DNA from: Planctomycetaceae bacterium
GTDB lineage: Bacteria; Planctomycetota; Planctomycetia; Planctomycetales; Planctomycetaceae
DNA length: 64,000 bases
Direction: 5' to 3'
Assembly (NCBI GenBank): GCA_017795105.1
Contig: CP051247.1
Location: 1,240,001 to 1,304,000 of the forward strand
A program made the position numbers and the translations under genes. This document shows positions 1-12,700 of this stretch, piece after piece (the stretch's first letter is position 1; every line of letters starts with the position of its first letter). The notes under the pieces are model-generated. The model saw only the letters and a list, made by a program, of their open reading frames with translations, searched no databases and was not told where the DNA came from.

Positions 1-1361
<1,361 letters not shown>

Positions 1362-1372
1362 GAACGGCCCTC

Positions 1373-2881
1373 CTAGTGGCTGTGACCGGCATGAGGATCG
1401 ACTCCCCCGCCAGCCTTGTTCTTAAGGGCCATCTGCATCTGGTGAGCGCCCCGCATCGCCACGACATCGCCCGGGAAGAGCGCTCCATCGCTGGCAATCA
1501 CGACCGAATACTGATCGCGATAGGCGACATGCACGGCAACGCGATCGAAGTGATCGCCATTTTGCTGGAAGACAAACGACTCGGCTCCTTCCCGAGCCAC
1601 GGCTTCGACCGGCAGCACAATTTGATTCGGCATCTGCTCGACTGGGACTCGCAGTTGCAGCCGTTGACCTGGCAGATATTTCCACTCGATATACCGATTG
1701 CCGTCCGTGCGACGATCTTTTGTGATCTCATTCGGCAACCGGACGTAAAACGGAAGCGTCCGCGATTCCATATCGACCTGATTGGCCAGATAAGCAAACT
1801 CCAGATCGTCAACGATTCGCGGGTCTTCTCCCGGTTCGTCGAAGATGGCGTCGACCTTCCAGCCTTTGGCCGAGGCCCGTCGCAGCTGAGCGATGTCCTG
1901 CTCGAATGCGAGCCCTTCGACATAGAGTTCGCTGTACTCGGCCAGCACGGCCAGCGTTTCCCCGGCACTGACGGACTGTCCTTTATGCACCAGCAGATCC
2001 TGCAGGATTAACGTGTCATCAATCCGGGGCTTGTCGCGAGAGGAAGGCTGGAACGAGACTGATTGAATGGAGAGTCCGGTGAGTTTGAGTTCGTTCTCGG
2101 GGTGGTCATCGGATGAGGGGGCGAAGATTTGCAGTTCCCGAAGCAATCGCCGTTCGCTGGCGATCAGATCGACCTGTTCTTCGGAAAGCCCGTGCAGCTT
2201 GAGCGCTTCCCGCTCCGCGTCGAGATGAGCGACCAGTTTGTCCCGAGCGTACTCCCGATCGAGCAGCACCTTGCCCGCGACCGCTCCACTGCTGGTGACT
2301 TCCTGCAGCCGTTTAATCTCTCGCTCTTCAACGTCAAGTTCTCCCAGCGTCTGCAGGAAATCGGTCTGAGCGGCAACGAGATCTTCGTGAGTCAGACGGA
2401 TTTGAAACAGCAGGCTTCCCGGTTCAACTGCCTCTCCCTGAACGGCATGGACGTGCGTGATGACGCCAGTCATGGGCGTTGCCACCTGCACGCGGGTCCG
2501 GCCGGGACGTTCGACAACAAGTGCGGGCACAGTGATCGACCGCTCGAACGTTGTCAGTTCGATCGGCTGAATCATTTCGCGCGTCAGGCCGACGTTTCGC
2601 AGAGCCTGATCGGAGAGTTCCAGCGAGGTGGCCTCGTCGTGCCCGGCATGATCGTGACCTTCGTGACCGTGACCATGATCGTCGGAGTCATGCGAGTCCC
2701 CACCGGAATGAGAGTGGGGTTCGATCGCCGGAGCGGTGCGAAAACCGGAGATCGAACGCTGAACAAAACTATTGAGAGCAGGCAGCCAGAACGAACTGGT
2801 CAGCCAGGCCGCCACGGCGACGACAACAATGACCAGCGGACCGAACCAGCGAGCAAAGGGTCGGTTTTTGACGGCATTCAT
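1373..2881 (-). CDS. Periplasmic adaptor of heavy-metal RND efflux (CusB/HlyD family)
   Basis: 502 residues. An N-terminal membrane anchor (residues ~12-30) is followed by a striking His/Asp-rich linker at ~55-85 with many HD, HG and HE pairs, then a barrel-sandwich/lipoyl half (VQVATPMTGVITHVHAVQGE), a long alpha-helical hairpin (~165-245), the second lipoyl half and a beta-barrel (VLPVEAVAREGAESFVF). The C-terminus ends HAGHSH. Adaptors of this family link the inner-membrane pump to an outer-membrane channel, and CusB-type members also bind metal. The His-rich linker suggests metal capture, which is an inference. It lies directly upstream of the pump gene. No TolC-like outer-membrane gene is visible in the window. 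Confidence 0.9.
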   Translation of the reverse strand: MNAVKNRPFARWFGPLVIVVVAVAAWLTSSFWLPALNSFVQRSISGFRTAPAIEPHSHSGGDSHDSDDHGHGHEGHDHAGHDEATSLELSDQALRNVGLTREMIQPIELTTFERSITVPALVVERPGRTRVQVATPMTGVITHVHAVQGEAVEPGSLLFQIRLTHEDLVAAQTDFLQTLGELDVEEREIKRLQEVTSSGAVAGKVLLDREYARDKLVAHLDAEREALKLHGLSEEQVDLIASERRLLRELQIFAPSSDDHPENELKLTGLSIQSVSFQPSSRDKPRIDDTLILQDLLVHKGQSVSAGETLAVLAEYSELYVEGLAFEQDIAQLRRASAKGWKVDAIFDEPGEDPRIVDDLEFAYLANQVDMESRTLPFYVRLPNEITKDRRTDGNRYIEWKYLPGQRLQLRVPVEQMPNQIVLPVEAVAREGAESFVFQQNGDHFDRVAVHVAYRDQYSVVIASDGALFPGDVVAMRGAHQMQMALKNKAGGGVDPHAGHSH

Positions 2882-3050
2882 AACGAATCAATCCCTGGGA
2901 AAAACAGGCAGCAGCCAATGGCCCTCCACACAGCAGTCCGTGCCAGGAGAGCAGAAAAAGAGGCGCAGCATTACGCTCAGCGAAGCTCAGAGGGCGTCGA
3001 GGACGCCAGAAGAACAAAGAGCGCAATTCCGACGGTGGATCCAGACGGAT

Positions 3051-3491
3051 CTACAGCCGCCAGACCTGGGACAATGCGCGCAGGGATTGGCGCTCAAGCA
3101 GCGGATTTGAGTCGACACGATCCACCCGTTCGGGGGCAGTCGACACTTCATCAGCCGGGGTCGCCGGGATCATCCACGAGAGCCAGGCTACGGTGGTCAA
3201 CGCGAGGACGAACTCGCCCCTCTGGCCAGTCGTGAACGAGAACTCCAACTCGTGGCAACAACTCTCTTCCGGACACGGAGCATGCTTCTCCGCCGGCTGC
3301 GGGGTGTCAGGAATTCCCGATTCGTGACCATGCCCGCAGTGCTCGTGAGCTGAACCATCGGTCTCGGCTGCGGGAGCGTGAGGAACTTCATGCGGACATT
3401 CGAACGCGTGACCATGGTGGACAGACGGTCCCAGTAACGCGTGAAGCGTCAGGAAAATCGTCGTCGTCAGAATGGTCAGTTTGCGGGCCAT
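3051..3491 (-). CDS. Small His/Cys-rich secreted or membrane protein heading the metal efflux operon
   Basis: 146 residues from the ATG at 3491 (MARKLTIL); the frame stays open further upstream but that part reads like non-coding sequence. A signal-peptide-like segment covers residues ~1-22. A stretch rich in His and Cys follows (HHGHAFECPHEVPHAP, HEHCGHGHE, CPEESCCHE), then a hydrophobic helix (FVLALTTVAWLSWMIPA) and a polar tail. The protein family is not recognised. Its composition and its position 170 bp upstream of the CusB-like adaptor, on the same strand, suggest a periplasmic metal-binding accessory protein; this is an inference. Long overlapping frames on the other strand look like shadows. 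Confidence 0.6.
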   Translation of the reverse strand: MARKLTILTTTIFLTLHALLGPSVHHGHAFECPHEVPHAPAAETDGSAHEHCGHGHESGIPDTPQPAEKHAPCPEESCCHELEFSFTTGQRGEFVLALTTVAWLSWMIPATPADEVSTAPERVDRVDSNPLLERQSLRALSQVWRL

Positions 3492-3783
3492 CAGGCGAAT
3501 ATCCCGTTCCTTATCTGGTAGTTCCGTAATGGCGTTATATCGCTGCAAACTTTGCAGGTCCATACCGGTCCTGCCACAGTTCGCCCAGAATCCATGGGTT
3601 GGGGGTTGTTCCGCGTTATCCCGACCCGGTAGTGTAAATGGCATCTGACAGCGGGCCCACTGCTGCTGCGAGCTGCTTGCCGCATGCGTTTTTTTCTAGC
3701 TGTCCGATGAGCTGCACTTTGTTGACAGATCGGGGCTGGAGTACGCCCCGCGGAAACGGAAGTTGCTGTCCAAGGACGTTTCG

Positions 3784-6700
3784 ATGTTCCTCCGTCACTG
3801 GCTGGAGACAGTTGTCTCTTCGCGTTTGAAGCCCCGTTCTTACTGGAGAATCATCGCCCAACAGCGACTCCGCGGCGTCGACCGCCGCGCTCAGACGCTG
3901 GAAGACCGAACACTGCTCGCTGCGGTGTCCATCAACAATCAGGACCTGCTCATCGAGGAGTTCGGCGGCCCGACGAACGACAATCTCACGCTCGTCATCG
4001 ACAACATATTTATGCCCGGAACCCCGTACCTTCGGGTCAGTGATCCGGACAACTTCCTTGTTCCTGGGCCAGGCACGCTCAGCGATGGCAACGACGTGCT
4101 GGTCGCTCTCAGCTCCTTTAGCGGTTCGATCTTCATCAACACCGGGGATTTCGACGATCGGGTCACTCTGGATTACTCCGGCGGAGACTTTGATCGATTC
4201 ACTCGGTATGACGGCGGAAGTGAGATCACCGCAATCGGGGATCAACTGACGCTGATCGGAGCTCTGTTCACCAGCTCGACGCACGACTTTGCTGATGCGA
4301 AGTCAGGCAGTCTGACATTAGTGCGAAGCATTCTCCCGCAGACGATCGACTATGCGGGAACGGAAGCCATCCAAAATCAGTTGCTGACCGAGACCCATGA
4401 GTTTCTCCTGCCGGAGGTCAATAACCCAGGACTGTTTCTCGTCGAAGGCAGCATCAACGACCTGACTCTCGCCGGTGGCCAGTTGACGGACACGACATTC
4501 GCCGAGCCGACAACCGGGCTGACGATCCGTGGCCGAGCGGGAACGGATGATGCAATAACCGTTAACGGGATCAGTCTCAGCAGCGATCTCACGATCGATC
4601 TTCAGACAGGCAACGATTCCGTCAGCTTCGCGACCACCGCGAGCTCAATCTCAGGGACCATCGCGCTGACGACATCGAGCCTGGCCATCGACGCTGGGCT
4701 TTCTGGAATGGGGGCCCTCCAGATCGTGCCGAACGATTCCGCTTCGTCGATTGGCATCGGCGAGAATGCGACCGGCACCCTGAATCTTGATGCCGCGGAA
4801 CTCGCGAATCTTGCGAATGGTTTCTCGTCGATTTTGATCGGCGATGCAGTCGCCGGCACAGGGGCCATTGAGATCACTTCAGCCACGTTTGCCGATTCGA
4901 TTTCCATCGTGGGAGGCTCGATCGCTCTGGGTGAAATCCTGACGTCCGATTCCGATGTCGATGTCACTCTGACGGCGCGGACCGGATCGATCACCACGCC
5001 AGCCGGAACGAACCTCGGCAATGTGACCTCGAGCGGCCAGACGGTGACTCTGAATGGCGTCATCGCGCCAGGTGGTTCTCCCGGTCAACTGGTCGTCACG
5101 GGGAATCTGGTGCTGGACAGCGACGACACCGTCGAGATCGAACTCGAAGGAGAGGATCCCGGCACGGGGTATGATCAGATTGTCGTGACAGGCGATGTGA
5201 CTCTCAACGACGCACAGCTCGATACGAGTCGGCTGGCCACTTACACGCCGTCACACTTGAAGACGTTCACGATCATCGACAACCAGGGGGCGAACCCCGT
5301 CACCGGCACGTTCCTGAATTTGAACGACGGCGACCAACTGGTTATTGACGACTTCACCTTCCGGATTGACTACGATGGCGGTGACGGCAACGACGTCGTC
5401 CTGACGAATCTGTCCGATCCCAATCCCGATCTCGAGGGAACGGCAGGCGATGACATCTTCAACGTTCATCGCAACGGGACCGAGATTGTCGTCGAACTGA
5501 ATTCGGTCGAGGTCTTCCGCCAGCTTGCTTCGATCACTGACTCGCTCTCACTCAACGGCCTGGACGGCAACGACACGTTCAACGTCGACTACTCAGGTGG
5601 ACCGCTCGACCTGCCAATCTCCGTCGACGGCAACGACCACCTGGCCGATGCGACCGACTATTCCATCACCGCCGGTGGGACAACGCTGACATCGTCGAGA
5701 ACCGACGGAGATGTGCTCAACATACTCGACGCCGCTTCGACGGGGGGCGAAACCTATACCGTTAACGGCACCTCGGTATCCCGCACCAACTGGAGCGGGT
5801 CGATCAGCTTCAGCCAGCTCGAGCGACTCGTGGTCAACACCAGCAGTGCAGCCGGAAACACAATCGACATCGAGAGTCTGGCAGCCGAGATGGCCGCGAC
5901 AATTAATGCCGGGAGCCAGGCCGACGACATCAACATCACGACCACGGCTGCGAACTCTGTACTCACCGTCAACGCGGGTGGCGGAGATGATTCGATCGAC
6001 GTCGCCACGATCGACGATGCCTCGCTGGTCTTTCTGTCCGGCGAAGCGGGAATCGATACGATCACCGTGGTCGATACGGGAAGCGGAGCCGCGAACGGAC
6101 TGCAGATCTCTGGCGGCAGCGAAGCCGACATCATTCAGGTCCAGAACTTCGCCGGCAGCTCGCTACTGATTGAAGGAGACTCCGGAGACGACCAGATCAC
6201 ACTGCTGGCAGCCGCGACGGACGCCACGCCAGAACTTCGCGGCGGAGATGGCAACGACACCTTCAATGTCACATCCGACACCGCTTCGATCGCCATTCAG
6301 GGAAATGGAGAACTGACGAGCACGAGCAGTCATTCCATCACCGCCCGGGGAACGACTGCGTCACTCACCCCGTTAATCGGGGACAGGCTTCACATTCTCG
6401 ATCAGGATGAGACCGCATCGAGCGTCTACACGATCACCGATTCGCAAGTTCAACGCACCGGCGGCGGCACCGTCACTTACGCAGGCATCGAATCTCTAAA
6501 TCTGGAAACCAGTGCGACGGCTACGAGCGACATCGACGTGACCGCCGCAGTCAACGCCGGTCTCTTTTCGCTGACCACAGGATCGAACGCCGACTCGATC
6601 ACCATTTCCGACTCCAACGATGGCTCCGTCACGCAGGTCCACTCGGGTGGTTCGCCCGATACCGTCAGTGTCTCCAGCACGGGCGACAACGCCCTGCTGT

Positions 6701-9700
6701 TTATCGATGGCGGAGCGGCGCAGGACATGATTACGATCGATGCCACAGGATCGGGAGCCAGTTCTGGAGTGCAGATCCTCGGTGGCGACGACGGAGACAC
6801 CATCCACGTCGAAATCCTGAATGCCGCTGTCCTGCGCGTTGAGGGAGAAGATGGCGACGATCACATCTCGCTCGGCACTCTGTCGGCCAGCAGCAACACG
6901 GAACTTTTCGGCGGGAACGGCAACGACACGTTCGATCTCGAGCAGGTCGCTTCGCCGGTTGATATTCATGGCGGCGCGAATCTCGCGCAGGTGGCAACAG
7001 TCAGCGTTTCCGCCCGCGGCCAGAGTGCTTCTCTCGGCTGGACTCTCGGCGACCGCCTCAACATCGACGATACAACCACGACGAGCGAAGAAACATTTGC
7101 ACTCACCAGCACTGCGCTCACTCGGACCGGCTGGGGTGCGGTTACGTTCGACACCCTGGAGCAACTTCATCTCGACACCAGCGCCACCGCGTCCGCCAAT
7201 GTCGCCGTCACTTCGATGGCGGCCGGGCTCTCAACGTGGATTAACACCGGCGCAGTGAGCGATGACATTGATATCAGCACCACCGCCGGGAACGCGATCT
7301 TGACCGTCAACGCAGGCGGCGGGAACGACACCATCGATGTTGGCACGACCGCAGACACTTCCCTCGTCTTTCTCAACGGCGATGCGGGCGAAGATGCCGT
7401 GACCGTCCTCGACACCGGTTCGGGCTCCTCCAACGGCCTGCAGATCTCCGGTGGCGACGATGCGGACCAGTTGACGGTCCAGAACTTCGATGGATTCACC
7501 CTGCACGTTGACGGCGATGGCGGCGATGACACGCTGGAAATCACCGCAGCGGCTGCCGGATCTCACACTGAGGTTCTCGGCGGAACCGGGAATGATGTTT
7601 TCAACGTCGGTCTCGTTTCAGGAAGCCTGACCATCTCAGGTGAGGACCACGAATCGACCTCGACGGCTTATGACATTTTCGCCACCGGGGGCACGGCTTC
7701 GCTCTCGATGACTGACGGAGACCTGCTGAATATTCTTGATGCCGGTCATGCGTCGACGTCGACTTATACTCTCACTCCGACGACGGTGACGCGGTCGGGA
7801 GCAGGGACAATCGACTATAATACGATCGAGCGGCTCGAGCTGCAGACCAGCGCGACCGAGTCCAGCGACATCGACATCTCGAACACGTCCGCCAGCGTTG
7901 TCACCACGATCGTTTCAGGAGCAGCCGCCGATACGATTGATGTTACGACCACAGGCGCGAACAGTGTCCTCGTCGTTCGAGCGGGAGCCGCTGCCGATAC
8001 ATTGCAGGTGCAGAACACGCACAGTTCCTCGTTGACCTACCTGCACGGCGAAGACGGAGCCGATGCAATCATGGTGGTCGACTCCGGAGCCGGCGGGGCA
8101 AACGGCCTGCAGATTTCCGGAGGAGCGAATGATGACGAAATCGAAGTGCAGAACTTCAACGGCCTGCCTTTGTTGATCACCGGGGATGGCGGGAACGATC
8201 AGATTTCTCTGCTGGCCGCGGCGACTGGTTCCGCTCCCGATTTTCTGGGAGGCGACGGCAATGACACCTTCAACGTGACCTCAGACACCGCGTCGATTCG
8301 CATTCGCGGTAACGGGCAGCTCTCAACGACATCCAGCTTCTCGATCACGGCTCGCGCGGCAACTGCGACACTGACTCCCGAAATCGGCGATACCCTTAAC
8401 ATTCTCGATAGCGATGCTCTCACCGCGACAACGTACACCGTCGCTGGCTCCACGGTTATCCGCGACGGTGGCGGAACAATCAGCTTCGACAATGTCGAAA
8501 CGGTGACACTGCAGACCAGCGCGACGGCGTCTGGGATTGTCAACGTTACCGCAGCGGTTGATGTCGGCGTCTTCACGATGACGACCGGAGCGGCAGCCGA
8601 TCAGATTGACATCGCAACGACGGCGGATGGCTCGGTTGTGACCGTCAACGCAGGCGATGAAGACGACACGATCAATGTCACGACCACTGGCACCAGTTCG
8701 CTCGTCTTTCTGAACGGAGGAGCGGGTCTGGACGTGATCACAGTCCTCGACACCGGCGCTGGGCTGAACTCCGGCGTGCAAATCTTCGGCGGTGCGGATG
8801 CCGACACGATCGACGTGCAGAATCTCGATTCCCTCGCACTCCTGACTCAGGCTGGCGACGGCAACGATACGATCACGCTGGGGACACTTTCACTCGGCAC
8901 GAACCCAGAACTTCAGGGCGGCGATGGAGACGACACATTCACCATCAACGAAGCTCCCGTTTCGATTGATATCGATGGCGGAACGCACTCCTCGGCAACA
9001 ACAGACTACTCAGTCACTGCTCGCAGTCAGACCGCTTCTCTGACAATGTCCGATGGGGATCGACTCAACATCCTCGAGTCGACCACTTCGACCGAAGAGA
9101 CCTACACGCTCGATGGCGAAACTTTCACGCGAACCGGCTGGGGAACGATTGCTTTCACTTCGCTGGAACGGCTGACACTTGAAACCGGAGCGACGACCGC
9201 GGCCGATGTCGATATCACCCTTATTCCGACCAATCTCGCCGTGACGGTGACAACTGGCTCGGCGGAAGACGATATCGACGTTACGGCTCGGGCGATGAAC
9301 ACTGCGCTGACCATCAACTCGGGTGGGGGTGTCGATACGATCGACGTTGCCGACACAGCCGCGAGTACGATGGTCTTCCTCAACGGCGGCGCGGCAGCGG
9401 ATCAGATTACTGTCCAGGACACCGGAGCCGGGATGATGACCGGCCTGTCCATCAACGGCGATGCGGGTGACGACATCATCAGCGTCAACAACTTCGACGG
9501 ACACGCTCTGCTGATCAGCGGGGGAGACGATCACGATTCGATAACCGTCTCGCAAACAGCGGCCGGATCTCACACGGAATTGCAGGGGAATGACGGGAAC
9601 GACACCTTTACGGTCGCGCAGATTCTCGGCGACCTCAATGTGGACGGAGGAGCGAACGGCACGGCCACGACGTCGCATCAGATCTCGGCCCGAGGTGCGA

Positions 9701-12700
9701 TGTTGCAGTTCGATCAGATCGAGGGGGATGAACTCACTGTTCTCGATGGAACGTCCGTCGCCGAAGCGACTTACACGCTCAACAGCACAACACTCACCCG
9801 TGATTCATGGGGCACCATCACCTATCACCAGACCGAACAGCTTCGACTGGAAACGAGCCAGACAGAATCAAGCACGATCAATCTCAACTCGCTGCCCGCC
9901 AGTTCGACTGCAACCGTGGTTGCTGGCAACGAAGCGGATATCATCAACGTGGTCGACACGGGCCTGGCGTCCGTCCTGACGATCAATGCCGGGGCCGGCA
10001 ATGATCAGCTCACTGTCACGACGACGGCTGACGCCTCGCTTCTCGATCTCAATGGTGAAGCGGGTGAAGACACCATCGATGTGACCGGCACTGGTTCGGG
10101 CAATCAGAACGGCTTACAGATTTCAGGAGGAGCCGACGCCGATACGATCACCGTGCAGCACTTCGACGGTTTTGTGCTCCACGCAGCCGGGGACGCGGGA
10201 GATGATGTCATCACACTGACTTCCTCCGCCGCGACTTCCCACCCGGAACTGAACGGCGGCGACGGAAATGACACGTTCAACATCACGTCAGCGACTACAT
10301 CGATCGACATTGCCGGCGGCAGCAATACGGCTGACACCGCCGCGTTTCAAATCTCCGCTCGTGGCACGACGGTCACCCGTGATCAGACGATCGGCGACGT
10401 TGTCAATATTCTCGACGCTGCGACGGCGGGAGCCGATTACGCATTGAGCGGTGGGACCATCGTACGGACGGGCGGCGGGACGATCGCCACCAGCGACATC
10501 GAAGGGCTGCACCTGACGACGAGTTCGATCGACGCGAGCACTGTCGAACTGACCTCTGCTCTCTCGGCACTCACGTTCAGCGTGACAACGGGTACGAACA
10601 ACGACGATATCGATATTGCGACAACCGCCGCCAATTCGGTCGTCACGGTCAACTCAGGTGCTGGCGCCGACATGATCGATGTCGTCACGACTGGTGCCAA
10701 CTCGCTGCTCTTCCTCAACGGAGAGGCTGGAGCCGATTCCATCCAGGTGACCGGCACCGGATCGGGCCTGAGTTCTGGTCTGCAGGTCCAGGGAGGTTCG
10801 GAAGGCGACACGCTCGAAGTGCAACACTTGAGTGCCCGTGTACTTCATCTGGGTGGAGACGAGGGGAATGATGCGATTTCCCTTCGCGGCACGGCGGCTG
10901 GTACGAACCCCGAGATCGATGGAGGCGAGGGAGACGACACATTCACCCTGATGGCCCCGACCGTCGACATCAGCCTGCACGGCGGCAACAATTCTCTGCT
11001 CACCGACAGTCATATGATCTCCGCCCGGGGTGTCGATGCCGCCCTGAATCTGCTGAGCGGTGATCGGCTGAGCATTCTCGATTCAGGTTCGACGACCGCA
11101 GAAACCTACACATTCACCGCAAGTACCTTCACTCGGACCGGTTGGGGAACGCTGACATTCGACACACTCGAACAGATCCAGCTCGAAGCGAGTGCAACTG
11201 CCGCCAGTGACATCGACATCCAGTCAACCGCCGCGTCAACAGCCGTTGAGATCACCACCGGCTCGGCAGCCGATGATATCGATGTGCAAACGACCGGTGA
11301 TGGTTCGGTCCTCACAATCAACACTGCGGAAGCGGGGGATTCGATCGATATCACGACGACGGGAGCAAACTCACTCACGTTTCTGAATTCCGCCTCCGGT
11401 GAAGACCAGATTACGATCGCCGGAACAGGTTCAGGGGTAAGCAGCGGACTGGAAATCGACAGTGGGTCTGAAGACGATTCGGTTAACGTGACGACTCTCG
11501 ACGCTCTGGTGTTTGATCTTGATACAGGAAGCGGTCTCGATTCAATCACGTTCCTGGAAACCTCGGCGGGAACAAATACAGCGGTCAGCGGAGGAGCCGA
11601 TAACGACATCGTCCGACTCAGTCGTATTTTCGGCGACGTGGATGTCGCCGGCGATGCGAATGGAACCGGCACGACATCTGCCAGCATCACCGCACGAGGG
11701 AACACCGCGACCGTCAGTACGACAATCGGGGATCAGCTGCAGATTCTTGATGCGGCGTCGGTTTCGGAATCGACGTACGATCTCTCATCAACGACCGCGA
11801 CCCGGACGGGCTGGGGGACGATCGCCTACGAAACGTTCGAGCAACTCGCGGTCGAGACGAGTTCGACGGCGGCGAGCACGATCAATGTCGCGTCGCTCCC
11901 CGACGGGACGGCAACAGAGATTACCGCCGGCGAGGCAGCCGACGCCATCAACATCACCAGCACCGGCGATGATTCCGTCCTGACTATCAACTCTGGTGGA
12001 GGAGCGGATGAGTTTCTGCTGACGACTTCCGGCAGTAATGCCCTGCTCTTCCTCAATGGCGCAGCAGGAAGCGATCAGTTCGAAGTGCTCGACACTGGAT
12101 CGGGAGCAAACTCTGGACTGAGCATTTCGGCGGGAGACGATGCCGATACGGTCCTTGTGCAAAACAGCGCGGCGTTCGTTCTTGCCGTTCACGGCGATGT
12201 CGGCGACGACGAACTGAGCCTCAACGCCGCAGCAGCCGGAACGAATCCGGAACTCTGGGGCGATGCCGGGGACGATACCATCAACCTGTTGGCTCCGTCA
12301 GTCGCGATTGATCTGCACGGCGGCTCCCAGGAAACAGCAGCGGGCGATTCTCTGAATGTCTCCGGCGGGTCGTACACGAATGTTGTCCAGACCTTTCTGA
12401 ACCCGACCGACGGGCAGATCAGCTACGACGGAGCCGTGGTCACATACGACGGCATCGAGCCGATCAGCGATGGTGCGTCGGTTCAGAATCGGACCTTCCG
12501 GTTCAACAGGCCAGCTGAGAGTATTTCTCTCAGCGATGATGCCGATGTCGCCGATGGAGAATCGCTGCTTGATTCCACTCCCGGCAACGCCGTCACATTC
12601 AGCAATCCAATCGCGAGTCTCACGATCGACACCACCACCGGCAGCGGAGCCGATGCGGTGATCGTCTCCGGTCTCGACTCGGCTTTCACGGCTGATGTCT

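Noticed and set aside
2129..3235. 368-codon plus-strand frame opposite the CusB-like gene
   Set aside because: A shadow of the metal-efflux adaptor; no protein-like features.
5572..12274. CRISPR-like array
   Set aside because: The period is 669 bp, the repeats are diverged and lie in one open reading frame; this is a protein repeat array.
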